A program made the position numbers and the translations under genes. Positions 1 to 8,082 of a stretch of DNA of 64,000 bases are shown here, one piece after another. Numbering within the stretch: the stretch's first letter is position 1; each line of letters begins with the position of its first letter. Below the pieces are notes generated by a model. That model did not search any database. It saw only the letters and a list, made by a program, of their open reading frames with translations, and was not told the origin of the DNA. The DNA comes from Bifidobacterium breve. Its GTDB lineage: Bacteria > Actinomycetota > Acidimicrobiia > Acidimicrobiales > Acidimicrobilacustridaceae. The stretch is taken from NCBI GenBank assembly GCA_945860545.1, contig CAMAQM010000004.1, positions 55,057 through 119,056 of the forward strand, in the 5' to 3' direction.

Positions 1-464
1 ATGGCGTGACCGGCTGCGGGGGCGTCCACGATCACGAGGTCGAAGCGCCCCGACATCTCGATCTGTTTCACTTTGCCGAGGATGAGGATGTCCTTGATCC
101 CGGGGGCGGCGGTGGCGACCATGTCGAGGGCGCCGGTGCTGACCAGTCTGCGGGACACCCGGTTGAGTCCGTGATCGGCGAGGTAGTCGAGGAGCGCGTC
201 GTCGGGGGTCAGGGTGCGGGCGGTGACATCAGCAGCGCCGTCGGGCCCACCTCCACGGGCCAGCACCGATTCCTCGTAGGTCAACTCGGGCTGACCGAAC
301 ATCTCCGACAGGCCGCTCTTGCCCTCGATCTCAACGATCAGGACGGTGCGACCGCTGAGGGCGGCAGCCCGGGCGAGGGCGGCTGTGACCGTGGTTTTGC
401 CCACGCCGCCCTTCCCGGCAACGATGACAACTCGAGATGCCGCGAAGAACTGGCCAGGATCCAC
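1..464 (-). CDS. ArsA/GET3-like P-loop ATPase, partial (3' end outside window)
   Basis: The N-terminal ~154 residues are in the window; the C terminus lies beyond base 1. About 12 residues after the start there is a deviant Walker A motif, VIVAGKGGVGKTT, typical of the SIMIBI ATPases (ArsA, Get3, MinD/ParA). It is followed by a strand ending VEIEGKS and, near the window edge, by 'FDLVIVDAPAAGHA', which resembles the DxPxxGH switch region of ArsA/Get3 proteins. This favours the ArsA/anion-transporting ATPase family over ParA. In actinobacteria such proteins often occur as pairs near WhiB genes, and a WhiB gene lies 1.5 kb away. The GTG start at 464 is chosen because an AAAGGGAA Shine-Dalgarno-like run precedes it. 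The cargo or client is unknown. It is divergent from the NfeD-like gene, with about 23 bases between the starts. Confidence 0.8.
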   Translation of the reverse strand, partial: MDPGQFFAASRVVIVAGKGGVGKTTVTAALARAAALSGRTVLIVEIEGKSGLSEMFGQPELTYEESVLARGGGPDGAADVTARTLTPDDALLDYLADHGLNRVSRRLVSTGALDMVATAAPGIKDILILGKVKQIEMSGRFDLVIVDAPAAGHA

Positions 465-487
465 TCGTTCCCTTTCGGAAGGATGCC

Positions 488-1762
488 GTGCGAAGACTAC
501 CGATCGTCGGGCTGGTACTCATCACCCTGTCAGCCGTGTTGGGTCTGTTTGCCCCGGCGGTGTCGGCTGGTTCAGCGACCACGCCTGCGACCACCGATGT
601 TGTTGACGTGCTGAAGGTGGACGGGTTGTTGGACCCGGTCATGGCCAACTTCGTCAAGGAGTCGATTGCCACCTCCGAGGCGGGCGGAGTGGTGGCTCTC
701 GTGTTGCAACTCGACAGTCCCGGGTCGGTGCTCGGCGACGAGGACCTCGCCGCGGTGGTTGACGCCGTGCGCAACGCCTCGATCCCCGTGTCGGTCTGGG
801 TGGGGCCGAGTGGGAGCACTGCGCTTGGGGCCACGGCACTGCTGGGCGGCCACGCCGATGGTTTCGCCATGGCTCCGGGGACCTCGTGGGGTCTCGACGG
901 TGTGGAGGTTCCCGCCGGTCTTTTGGAGGGCGTGCAGCGTGAGGTGCCCACTGGCGTGGTCGAGTCCGACGGCTCGGACGTCTCGGGGGCGGTGGTGATG
1001 GCCCCCACCATCGGGGATCTCATTGTCGGCCTCGACGGGATGGAGACCCGCGAGGTCGAGGTGGACGGCGTGGTTCGACTCGAGCCGGTCACCCCCGTGC
1101 GGTTCTCCCAGCTGCCCCTGTTGCAGTCGTTGTTGCACGCTGTGGCTTCACCGGCGGTGGCGTACCTGCTGTTGACGGTGGGTTTGGCGCTGCTGATCTT
1201 TGAGTTGTTCACCGCCGGGGTGGGTGTCGCCGGCGGCGTGGCGGCGGGGTCGCTGATTCTCGGGTGCTACGGGTTGGCCTACTTGCCGGTGCATTGGTGG
1301 GCGTTGGCGTTGGTGGTGCTCAGCATGTTGGCGTTCGCGGTCGACGTGCAGACCGGTGTGCCCCGGGTGTGGACCGGTATTGGTCTGGCGATGTACGTCG
1401 TTGGGTCGCTGTGGCTCTACGACGGGGTGTCGATGTCGTGGATCACGTTGGGTGTGGCGATCATCGGAGTGGCGCTGACCTTCACCTCGGGTATCCCGTC
1501 GATGATCCGGACCCGCTTCGCCACGCCGACCATTGGTCGGGAGTGGATGGTGGGTGAAATGGGACGTGCGGTGACTGCGGTGGCGCCCGACGGGGTGGTG
1601 CAGATCCGTCAGGCGTTGTGGCGTGCCACCACCAACCGGGCCACGCCGATTGATGAGCTCGATGCGGTGCGCGTCGTCGGCATCGACGGCCTGGTGCTCG
1701 AGGTTGAGCCGCAAGAGGGTGGTGCCCGGGACTACCGCGAGCGTGCGAAGCGCTCTGATTGA
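488..1762 (+). CDS. NfeD-family membrane-bound ClpP-class serine protease-like protein
   Basis: 424 residues. An N-terminal signal/anchor (LPIVGLVLITLSAVLGLFAP) is followed by a ClpP/SppA-fold domain (about residues 35-190, with 'VVALVLQLDSPGSVLG'). Next come about four membrane segments (residues ~225-335) and a C-terminal soluble OB-like NfeD domain (residues ~350-410, 'MVGEMGRAVTAVAPDGVVQIRQ'). This is the domain order of long NfeD proteins, which act at the membrane with flotillin/stomatin partners and cleave hydrophobic substrates. I could not place the catalytic Ser/Lys dyad with certainty: the usual TPGG-type segment reads DSPGS here. The GTG at 488 has GGAAGGA just upstream; the in-frame codons before it lack a ribosome site. 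Confidence 0.8.
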   Translation: MRRLPIVGLVLITLSAVLGLFAPAVSAGSATTPATTDVVDVLKVDGLLDPVMANFVKESIATSEAGGVVALVLQLDSPGSVLGDEDLAAVVDAVRNASIPVSVWVGPSGSTALGATALLGGHADGFAMAPGTSWGLDGVEVPAGLLEGVQREVPTGVVESDGSDVSGAVVMAPTIGDLIVGLDGMETREVEVDGVVRLEPVTPVRFSQLPLLQSLLHAVASPAVAYLLLTVGLALLIFELFTAGVGVAGGVAAGSLILGCYGLAYLPVHWWALALVVLSMLAFAVDVQTGVPRVWTGIGLAMYVVGSLWLYDGVSMSWITLGVAIIGVALTFTSGIPSMIRTRFATPTIGREWMVGEMGRAVTAVAPDGVVQIRQALWRATTNRATPIDELDAVRVVGIDGLVLEVEPQEGGARDYRERAKRSD

Positions 1763-1948
1763 GCATCAAATCGCCATAAATTACACGCTTGTTATTTACC
1801 TATTCGTCACCCATTTGCGGCGTCATTACGGACGAAACACCTCCTGACCTGCACTTTTGGCAGTGATCGTCGCGTAATTGCAACACAAGTGACCCTTGTC
1901 TCGTCCTTGTCGAACGTTTACTCTTCCCCGCCGGGAGGAGTAGGTGCG

Positions 1949-2212
1949 ATGAGTGTTCAGCGACTTGAGGAGACTTGGGAGCTCCGGGCGGCATGCCGTG
2001 GGCCCCAGGCAGCGGTGTTCTTCCCGCCCTCGTATTCGGAACGACGTGACGAGAAGGCTGAGCGCGAACTGCGCGCCAAGGCCATCTGCTCCACCTGCTC
2101 AGTCCGACTGGACTGTCTTGAGTACGCACTCTCCATCCGGGAGCCTCACGGCATCTGGGGAGGGATGAACGAACACGAGCGCCGCAATCTGCTGGCGCAA
2201 CGAGGGTTGTAG
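1949..2212 (+). CDS. WhiB-family [4Fe-4S] transcription factor
   Basis: 87 residues, a normal WhiB length. Four cysteines follow the family pattern: one in 'AACRG' near residue 15, then CSTC and a fourth five residues later in 'VRLDCLEYAL'. These ligate a 4Fe-4S cluster sensitive to oxygen or NO. The beta-turn motif GIWGG follows, then the basic stretch 'ERRNLLAQRG' that binds DNA or sigma factor. WhiB proteins are restricted to Actinomycetota and their phages. The ATG at 1949 is preceded by GGGAGGAG, an almost perfect ribosome site. The 186 bases upstream are unusually AT-rich for this window and probably carry its promoter. Which subclass (WhiB1-7) it belongs to cannot be decided by eye. 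Confidence 0.93.
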   Translation: MSVQRLEETWELRAACRGPQAAVFFPPSYSERRDEKAERELRAKAICSTCSVRLDCLEYALSIREPHGIWGGMNEHERRNLLAQRGL

Positions 2213-2395
2213 GGGCCTATCGGAGTTGTTCGTTCGTCATCGGTGCGGGCCCTGGGGGGGGATCCTGCACCGACGGGGCTCATGGGTGGCGACGTGGTGA
2301 TCATGTCGCCGCCCATGGCCGCCCCATCCGGCCACCCGCCACATTGCAGTGCTGTTGCGCTGGGGGTGCCCTGAGCAGGACCGGAGGTCCCCCGG

Positions 2396-2401
2396 TAGCA
2401 T
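2396..2401 (+). promoter_or_regulatory. -10 box TAGCAT of fxsA-like gene
   Basis: TAGCAT ends 9 bases before the ATG at 2411. It is one of about twenty TANNNT boxes in this window placed 6-9 bases before a start codon, as expected for leaderless or nearly leaderless transcripts. Confidence 0.55.
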
Positions 2402-2410
2402 GGAATAACC

Positions 2411-2935
2411 ATGTGGCTGCTCGTCGTCCTGTTGCTCATCGTCCCGCTCGTTGAGCTGTACGTCATCGTCGCCGTGGCCGGTTCCATCGGCATCCTCCCC
2501 ACCCTTGCGTTGCTCGTGGCCATCAGCGTCACCGGATCGTGGCTGGTGCGGCGCGAAGGCCTCGGGGTGTACCGGCGCTGTCGACAGATGTGGGCGGCAC
2601 GCCAGAACCCCACCGACGACCTGCTCGACGGGCTCCTGGTGCTCGCCGCCGGACTGATGCTGCTCACCCCCGGCTTCGTCACCGACGCCCTCGGACTTGT
2701 CCTGTTGGTCCCACCGGTGCGGCGGCTGGTGCGATCGTCAGCCTTCGCTCCGCTCCGCCGTCGACTCAGCGTTCCCGTCGGGGGCGCCACCTACGCCGCC
2801 GGGATGGCGAGCGACTACGCCGGCCGTCGTCGGCAGCGGGTCTACGTGGGGGAGGCCGTCCTCATTGACGAACGCCCCCCGCCCACATTGCCGGGCCCAC
2901 AGGGTTCGGCCCCCCGTCCCCCGGCAGGGTCCTGA
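2411..2935 (+). CDS. FxsA-family membrane protein
   Basis: 174 residues with the FxsA layout. The first membrane hairpin starts at the very N terminus ('MWLLVVLLLIVPLVELYVIV', with the conserved Pro-Leu-x-Glu). A second segment contains 'TLALLVAISVTGSWLVRREG', and a third, 'DGLLVLAAGLMLLTPGFVTDALG', carries the family signature LxPGFxTDxxG. A hydrophilic tail follows. E. coli FxsA was named for suppressing F-plasmid exclusion of phage T7; its cellular role is unknown. The MBL hydrolase gene starts 3 bases after the stop, so the two are probably co-transcribed. Confidence 0.88.
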   Translation: MWLLVVLLLIVPLVELYVIVAVAGSIGILPTLALLVAISVTGSWLVRREGLGVYRRCRQMWAARQNPTDDLLDGLLVLAAGLMLLTPGFVTDALGLVLLVPPVRRLVRSSAFAPLRRRLSVPVGGATYAAGMASDYAGRRRQRVYVGEAVLIDERPPPTLPGPQGSAPRPPAGS

Positions 2936-2937
2936 CC

Positions 2938-3819
2938 GTGGCCGTGCGTCGACCCGCCCCTGCCGTCGCCGACTCCGGAACCGACGGCGATGCTCCGGTG
3001 CCCGAGGTTCTCGAACCCGGTGTCGCCCGAGCACTCAGTCCCATGGTGCGGCGCATCATCGCCCCCAACCCCGGTCCCATGACCGGTCCGGGCACCAACA
3101 CCTACCTCATCGGAATCGACGAGGTGGTGGTGGTCGACCCCGGCCCCGAGGACGCCGCCCATCTCGATGCCATCCTCGGGTGTGGCGGTGACCGCATCCG
3201 CTGGGTGGCGGTCACCCACCACCATCCCGACCACGCCCCTGGTGCCCGGGCGTTGTGCGAGCGAACCGGGGCCGAGCTGCTCGGGTACGGCCGCCGGGAC
3301 CTCGTCAAGCCCGACCGCCGTCTGCGTGACGGCGACCTCATCGAGGCCACCGAGTTTCGTCTGCGGGCCGTCCACACGCCCGGCCACTGCGCCGACCACC
3401 TCTGCTACCTGCTCGAGGAGGAACGGATGCTGCTGTCGGGGGACCACATCATGGAAGGGTCCACCGTGGTCATCCGCCCCCCGGACGGGGACATGGCGGA
3501 CTACCTCAACTCGTTGGCCAAGGTCCGCGCCCTGCGACTCCGCTCCATAGCTCCCGGCCACGGCCGGCTCATCGAGCACCCCAATGAACTCATCGACTGG
3601 TACATCGCCCACCGCCTCGAACGGGAAGCCAAGGTGGTCGACGCCCTCAGCGCGGCGGGGACGGCGACCGTCGACCAGTTGGTGCCCGCCGTGTACGCCG
3701 ACGTGCCCGAGGCGCTCTACCCCGTGGCACGGTTCAGCCTCCACGCCCACCTCTTGAAACTCGCCGGTGAGGGCCGGGCCACCGGCAAGACCCTGACGGG
3801 GAAGTGGTCGGCGGCTTGA
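2938..3819 (+). CDS. MBL-fold metallo-hydrolase (LACTB2-like)
   Basis: 293 residues. The metal-binding motif THHHPDHAPGA (residues ~94-104) matches HxHxDH, with further ligands in 'VHTPGHCADH' and 'LLSGDHI' and 'IAPGHG'. The segment 'GPGTNTYLIG' at residues ~42-52 is the usual entry to the first beta sheet of LACTB2-type enzymes. The C-terminal ~80 residues ('EREAKVVDALSAAGTATVDQLVPAVY') form the winged-helix extension seen in LACTB2 and related RNases/thioesterases. The substrate is unknown. It starts at GTG three bases after the fxsA stop, so translation is probably coupled. Confidence 0.85.
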   Translation: MAVRRPAPAVADSGTDGDAPVPEVLEPGVARALSPMVRRIIAPNPGPMTGPGTNTYLIGIDEVVVVDPGPEDAAHLDAILGCGGDRIRWVAVTHHHPDHAPGARALCERTGAELLGYGRRDLVKPDRRLRDGDLIEATEFRLRAVHTPGHCADHLCYLLEEERMLLSGDHIMEGSTVVIRPPDGDMADYLNSLAKVRALRLRSIAPGHGRLIEHPNELIDWYIAHRLEREAKVVDALSAAGTATVDQLVPAVYADVPEALYPVARFSLHAHLLKLAGEGRATGKTLTGKWSAA

Positions 3820-3949
3820 GCTGACGCCCCGGCGAAAGCCGATGGGCGGCGACCCCGGTGTTCCGCTGTCGTCCCGGCGCCGTCCCCGCTAGCGTGGGCG
3901 GTCCGTGCACGTGCCCGAGGGGGTGCGTCGAGCAGTCCAGGGGGTCACC

Positions 3950-5467
3950 ATGGCCGAGTACAAGATGCTGATCGATGGCGAGTTGGTCGGAGCCGCATCC
4001 GGCGAGACGTTCGCCACCCACAACCCGGCCACCGGTGAGAAGATCGCCGATGTCCCCAAGGCTGACCGGTCCGACGCCGAGCGGGCCATTGCCGCAGCCC
4101 GCCGGGCCTTCGACGAAGGTCCCTGGCCCCGCAAGTCGGGCAAGGAACGCGCCGATACCCTCCGGGCCATCGCCCAGCTGATCGCCGACAATTCCGCCGA
4201 GCTGTCCGAGATCGAGAGTCGTGACGGTGGTGGCACGATCCGCAAGGCCATGCTCGCCGACATCCCCGGCGCCCAGAGCGCGTTCGAATGGTTCGCCCAG
4301 ATGGCCGAGACGCAGCCCGACCGCATCGATCTCGAAGGGTCCCCGTTCCCGGCGTCGAACAACTACGTGCTGTTCGAACCGCTCGGTGTGTGCACCGGCA
4401 TCATCCCGTGGAACTTCCCGTTCATCATGGCGTCGTGGAAGATCGCCCCCGCCCTCGCTGCGGGGAACACCTCGGTGCTCAAGCCGGCGTCGTTCACCTC
4501 ACTTAGTGCGCTCCGTCTCGCCGAACTCATCGCCGAAGCCGATCTGCTCCCCCCCGGCGTGCTCAACGTCATCTCCGGCCCCGGTGGCACGGTGGGTGAG
4601 GAACTCGCCGCGAACCCCATGGTGGACAAGACCGCCTTCACCGGTTCGACCGAGGTGGGTCGCCGCATCATGCAGTTGGCTTCGGGCACGGTGAAGCCGG
4701 TGACCCTTGAGCTCGGTGGCAAGTCGGCCAACATCGTCCTCGACGACGCCGATCTGGATCAGGCCGCCGGCGGTGTGCTGTGGGGCACGTTCATGCACGG
4801 CGGACAGGTGTGTGAGTCCGGCACCCGGGCACTCGTGCAGCGCGGCATCTACGACGAGTTCGTGAACCTGCTCGCCGAACGTGCCGCCGCCATCAACCTC
4901 GGCGATCAGCTCGACATGAACACCGACCTCGGACCCCTCATCGATCGCAGCCAGGTCGAGACGGTGGAACGCTACGTGGCCCTCGGCCGCGAAGAGGTGG
5001 GTGAGCCCATCGTCGGTGGCGCCCATCCCGAGGATCTCGCTGCGGGCCTCGACCCCAACGCCTTCTACCGTCCGACGATCTTCGCCGGCGTGGACAACCA
5101 GGCCCGCATCGCCCAAGAGGAGATCTTCGGTCCGGTGCTGTGCGTCATTCCTTTCGACACCGACGACGAGGCCATCGCCATCGCCAACGACTCGATCTAC
5201 GGCCTCGCCGGTGGTGTCCAGTCGGGCAACCTCGAGCGTGCCGAGTCGATGGCCTCACGGATGCGCACCGGCACGGTGTGGATCAACGACTACCACCTCA
5301 TCGATCCCAAGCGGCCCTTCGGTGGTTACAAGCAGTCAGGTATCGGTCGTGAACTCGGTACCCAGGGCTACGACATCTACCGTCAGGCCAAGCACGTCCA
5401 CGTCAACCCCGAGACCTCCGGGCGTGACAACCACTTCCACTACTCGTTGCTGAGCGGCAACATCTGA
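3950..5467 (+). CDS. NAD(P)-dependent aldehyde dehydrogenase
   Basis: 505 residues, ALDH superfamily. The NAD-binding segment 'PWNFPFIMASWKIAPALAAGN' is near residue 160, the general-base Glu is in 'TLELGGKSANIV' near 260, and the catalytic Cys is in 'GGQVCESGTR' near 295. The C-terminal 'RPFGGYKQSGIGRELG' is typical of betaine-aldehyde/aromatic aldehyde dehydrogenases. These oxidise an aldehyde to the acid; the substrate cannot be told from sequence. Start choice: ATG 3950 has AGGGGG upstream. A longer form from GTG 3905 is possible because TAGCGT (3890-3895) ends 9 bases before it. The gene ends in front of a strong hairpin shared with the convergent orn gene. Confidence 0.9.
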   Translation: MAEYKMLIDGELVGAASGETFATHNPATGEKIADVPKADRSDAERAIAAARRAFDEGPWPRKSGKERADTLRAIAQLIADNSAELSEIESRDGGGTIRKAMLADIPGAQSAFEWFAQMAETQPDRIDLEGSPFPASNNYVLFEPLGVCTGIIPWNFPFIMASWKIAPALAAGNTSVLKPASFTSLSALRLAELIAEADLLPPGVLNVISGPGGTVGEELAANPMVDKTAFTGSTEVGRRIMQLASGTVKPVTLELGGKSANIVLDDADLDQAAGGVLWGTFMHGGQVCESGTRALVQRGIYDEFVNLLAERAAAINLGDQLDMNTDLGPLIDRSQVETVERYVALGREEVGEPIVGGAHPEDLAAGLDPNAFYRPTIFAGVDNQARIAQEEIFGPVLCVIPFDTDDEAIAIANDSIYGLAGGVQSGNLERAESMASRMRTGTVWINDYHLIDPKRPFGGYKQSGIGRELGTQGYDIYRQAKHVHVNPETSGRDNHFHYSLLSGNI

Positions 5468-5473
5468 ATCGAG

Positions 5474-5521
5474 CCGGTCGGGCGCCCGGAGGTGGTGACA
5501 CCCCGGGTGCCCACCGACCGG
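5474..5521. terminator. Long GC-rich hairpin between convergent aldehyde dehydrogenase and orn genes
   Basis: CCGGTCGG (5474-5481) pairs perfectly with CCGACCGG (5514-5521). A second run, GCGCCCGG, pairs with CCGGGTGC inside it after a small bulge. There is no T-tract, as is common for actinobacterial terminators. Its place between two gene ends suggests it serves both strands. Confidence 0.6.
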
Positions 5522-5534
5522 ATCGTCCCGGCGG

Positions 5535-6104
5535 TCAGGGCAGGGCGTCGGTGTGTGGCGCCGGTTCGGGTGCGGGCACGAACCCGTGCGTGCGGTAGTG
5601 ACGGAGTTCCGCCACGCTCTCACGGATGTCGGCGAGAGCCCGGTGGGCGTCACCTTTGGCCGGCAGTCCGGCAAGCGCTGAAGGGTTCCAGCGGTTCAGC
5701 AGTTCCCGCACGGTGGACACGTCCACACTGCGGTAGTGGAGGTAGTTCTCCACGCCCGGCATCCACGCCGCCAGGAACCGGCGGTCGGTGCCGATCGTGT
5801 TCCCTGCCAGCGGCACCGTGTTCGCCGCCCCCAACTGTTCGGTGAGGAACGCCAGCGTCTGGGACTCGGCGTCGGCGAGCGTGACCGTGGAACTGGCGAT
5901 GGCTTCGAGCAGACCCGATCGGGTGTGCATGGCCCGCACCAGGTCGTTCATCCCGTCGAGAACCTCAGGCGGTTGGTGGATCACCAGGTTCGGGCCTTCG
6001 GCAACGATCTCGAGGTCGTCGTCGGTGACCAGCGAGGCGATCTCGACGATGCGGTGCGCCCCGGGGTCGAGGCCCGTCATCTCAAGGTCGATCCACGCCA
6101 GCAC
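5535..6104 (-). CDS. orn: Oligoribonuclease
   Basis: 189 residues, the usual Orn size. This DEDDh 3'-5' exonuclease degrades 2-5 nt RNAs and pGpG, the last step of RNA and c-di-GMP turnover. The ExoI motif 'LAWIDLEMTGLD' is at residues 2-13, ExoII 'AGNTIGTDRRFL' near 112, and ExoIII with the catalytic His and Asp in 'DAHRALADIRES' near 155. A diguanylate cyclase gene at 51.8 kb gives a possible source of pGpG. Leaderless start: GTG 6104 lies 6 bases after TAGGAT. Confidence 0.95.
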   Translation of the reverse strand: MLAWIDLEMTGLDPGAHRIVEIASLVTDDDLEIVAEGPNLVIHQPPEVLDGMNDLVRAMHTRSGLLEAIASSTVTLADAESQTLAFLTEQLGAANTVPLAGNTIGTDRRFLAAWMPGVENYLHYRSVDVSTVRELLNRWNPSALAGLPAKGDAHRALADIRESVAELRHYRTHGFVPAPEPAPHTDALP

Positions 6105-6110
6105 GACGCC

Positions 6111-6116
6111 ATCCTA
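6111..6116 (-). promoter_or_regulatory. -10 box TAGGAT of orn
   Basis: On the minus strand TAGGAT is followed by 6 bases and then the GTG start of orn, the leaderless layout. Confidence 0.6.
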
Positions 6117-6196
6117 GGGGGCGACCCCCCAATGGTCGGAACGGGGGCCGGGTGACGACGGGTGTGGGCCGGGGGCGCCGGCCCGCAGACGTGTCC

Positions 6197-6202
6197 TAGG
6201 GT
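6197..6202 (+). promoter_or_regulatory. -10 box TAGGGT of dut
   Basis: TAGGGT ends 7 bases before the GTG start at 6210. Just upstream (6166-6184) is an inverted repeat GGGCCGG-N5-CCGGCCC in the orn-dut divergent region that would overlap the -35 zone. Confidence 0.6.
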
Positions 6203-6209
6203 CGCTCTC

Positions 6210-6677
6210 GTGCCTGACCCATCCAACGTCCCGCCGGGGTCGATCGAGCTCCCACTCGTGCAACTCGACCCTGATCTGCCCCTGCCCGCCTACGCCCGTG
6301 CCGGTGACGCCGGGCTGGACCTGTGTGCCGCCGAAGGGGTCACCCTGCCTCCCGGTGGCGGTCGCGCCCTGGTGCCCACCGGTATCGCCATCGCCATCCC
6401 CGACGGGTACGCCGGGTTCGTCCAGCCCCGCAGCGGTCTCGCCAACCAGCACGGCGTCACCTGTTTGAACACCCCGGGTCTCATCGATGCCGGCTACCGC
6501 GGTGAGATCAAGGTCCTGTTGGTCAACACCGACCCGACGGAGCCGGCCACCATCGAGCGAGGCCAGCGGATCGCCCAACTCGTCGTGCAGTCCGTCGCCC
6601 ATTGCGTCGTCAACGTCGTTGATGACCTCGGCTCATCCGAACGCGGTGAGGGCGGTTTCGGTCACAGCGGCCGCTGA
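6210..6677 (+). CDS. dut: dUTP diphosphatase (dUTPase)
   Basis: 155 residues; hydrolyses dUTP to dUMP and PPi. The five trimeric-dUTPase motifs are visible in order: I 'AGDAGLDL', II 'PRSGLA', III 'GLIDAGYRGEIKV' (with the catalytic Asp), IV 'RGQRIAQLV', and V near the C terminus 'RGEGGFGHSG'. The GTG start at 6210 is set by the TAGGGT box 7 bases before it; upstream in-frame codons would lie in the promoter. It is divergent from orn, with about 105 bases between. Confidence 0.95.
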   Translation: MPDPSNVPPGSIELPLVQLDPDLPLPAYARAGDAGLDLCAAEGVTLPPGGGRALVPTGIAIAIPDGYAGFVQPRSGLANQHGVTCLNTPGLIDAGYRGEIKVLLVNTDPTEPATIERGQRIAQLVVQSVAHCVVNVVDDLGSSERGEGGFGHSGR

Positions 6678-6685
6678 GGTCGATC

Positions 6686-7123
6686 TCAGCCAGCCCACGT
6701 GGTGACACTGAACGCAACGGCGAGACCGTCGGCGCGCACTGATGCTTCGCTGACCGCACCGGTGACGAGGGTCCGGCACCGTTCGATGGCCTCCGCCGCG
6801 GGCCTGCCCACACCGCCGAGGAGTTCGACGGTCACCTCGAGAGCGCCGTCAGCGACGTGACAGCGCAACTCGACGGTGCCTTTTGCCCCCGGTGGGTCGG
6901 TGCTGGCGTGGCCGACGAGCAGCACGAGCGCTTCGTCCACCCCGAGTGCCAGGTCGGTCAGCACCGACCAGGCGAATCCGGCCCGTAGACCCAGCGCCAT
7001 GACACATGTTCTGGCCACCGGGGCGCACGAGGCGTCTGCGGGCAGGCGGAGCACCACCCGGTCGGGTTCGCTGCCGGCGGGGATGAGGCCGTCGGGGTCG
7101 GGGGCCATGTCCCATGGTCGCAC
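6686..7123 (-). CDS. Degenerate GHKL/RsbW-like ATPase-fold protein
   Basis: About 145 residues. The middle, 'WSVLTDLALGVDEALVLLVGHAST', aligns by eye with the N-box helix of anti-sigma kinases (consensus ...VDEAxxNxxxHAY). The key Asn is replaced by Leu ('VLLVGHA') and no DxGxG box follows. It is therefore probably a GHKL-fold protein that no longer binds ATP normally, perhaps a pure binding partner. The C-terminal ~50 residues are beta-rich and end in 'LAVAFSVTTWAG'. The start is uncertain: GTG 7123 (CAGGG upstream) is preferred because longer versions run into the divergent SDR promoter. Partners are unknown; no sigma factor or anti-anti-sigma gene is adjacent. Confidence 0.6.
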   Translation of the reverse strand: MRPWDMAPDPDGLIPAGSEPDRVVLRLPADASCAPVARTCVMALGLRAGFAWSVLTDLALGVDEALVLLVGHASTDPPGAKGTVELRCHVADGALEVTVELLGGVGRPAAEAIERCRTLVTGAVSEASVRADGLAVAFSVTTWAG

Positions 7124-7165
7124 AGCGACCCTGACGGCGCCGCCCCGAAGTGGCATTGTGGGCCC

Positions 7166-8008
7166 ATGACAACCCCGAACTCGGCCACCAGCCATCCGCT
7201 CCTCGGCCAGGGCGCGCTCATCACCGGTGGGGGAAGCGGCATCGGTCTTGCCAGCGCCCGGGCGTTGCTCGCCATGGGGGCCTCGGTCACCCTGGCGGGG
7301 CGCTCAGCGGAGCGGGTGCAGGCCGCCGCCGCCGAACTCAGTGTCGAAGCGCCGTCGGGGGCGACGGTGCGTTGGGTCAGTTGCGACACCGCCGACGAGG
7401 ACCAGGTGGCGGCCGCCACCGAGGTCGCCGCCGAGGCCACCGGGTCGGTGCAGTTGGCGGTGGCCGCGGCGGGGACCGGGAACTTCACCCCGATCATCGC
7501 CACCGACCTCGCCGCGTGGAACCAGTTGCTGGCCACGAACCTGACCGGCACGATGCTGGTGTTCAAACACGTTGGTGCCTCGGCGGTTCAGGCCGGTGGT
7601 GGCGCGATGGTGGCGATCTCGTCCATTGCGGGTCACGCCAGCCATCGGTGGATGTCCGCCTACTGCGTGTCCAAGGCCGGGGTGGACATGTTGGTGCGCA
7701 CCGCGGCGGACGAGCTCGGACGTCACGGGGTGCGGGTCAACTCGGTGCGGCCGGGTGTGGTCGACACCGAACTTGCCGCCATGTTGGTCAACGATCCCGG
7801 CATCAACGGTGACTACCTGAACCAGATGCCGATCCGACGCGTCGGCAAGCCAGAGGACGTCGGGGCGCTCGTCGGATTCCTGTGCAGTCCGGCGGCCTCG
7901 TGGATCACGGGTGAGAACATTCACGTCGACGGCGGTCACCATCTGCGACGGGGCCCGGACATGGACGAAGCCGCCCGGGCGTTCTTCGGCGACGGGGTGG
8001 TCGGCTGA
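7166..8008 (+). CDS. SDR-family NAD(P)-dependent oxidoreductase
   Basis: 280 residues. Classical short-chain dehydrogenase/reductase: TGGGSGIG at residues ~20-27 binds the cofactor, 'AAAGTG' matches the NNAG-like strand end, a catalytic Ser lies in 'VAISSIAG', and YxxxK is in 'SAYCVSKAG' near 170. The C terminus has the usual 'ASWITGENIHVDGG'. The substrate is unknown. The 'AGRSAERVQ' after strand 2 suggests NADP(H) preference, because an Arg follows Gly where NAD enzymes have Asp. Confidence 0.9.
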   Translation: MTTPNSATSHPLLGQGALITGGGSGIGLASARALLAMGASVTLAGRSAERVQAAAAELSVEAPSGATVRWVSCDTADEDQVAAATEVAAEATGSVQLAVAAAGTGNFTPIIATDLAAWNQLLATNLTGTMLVFKHVGASAVQAGGGAMVAISSIAGHASHRWMSAYCVSKAGVDMLVRTAADELGRHGVRVNSVRPGVVDTELAAMLVNDPGINGDYLNQMPIRRVGKPEDVGALVGFLCSPAASWITGENIHVDGGHHLRRGPDMDEAARAFFGDGVVG

Positions 8009-8040
8009 GGGTTCCCCACCGGGGACCGTGGCCAAGTGGG

Positions 8041-8057
8041 GGGACGTTCGGCCCTAG
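8041..8057 (+). promoter_or_regulatory. Candidate DevR/DosR box upstream of PNPOx-like gene
   Basis: GGGACGTTCGGCCCTAG has the DevR-box form GGGAC-N4-GGCCC, one mismatch from perfect symmetry. It lies 26 bases before the ATG at 8083. A weaker GGGGACC copy lies 20 bases upstream. Confidence 0.5.
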
Positions 8058-8082
8058 TGCGGGCGTCGTCGGTCTCGGCAGC

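Noticed and set aside
6166..6184. GGGCCGG-N5-CCGGCCC inverted repeat as a DevR box
   Set aside because: Half-site spacing is wrong for DevR (N4 between GGGCC and GGCCC needed); it may still be an operator or chance GC dyad in the orn-dut promoter.
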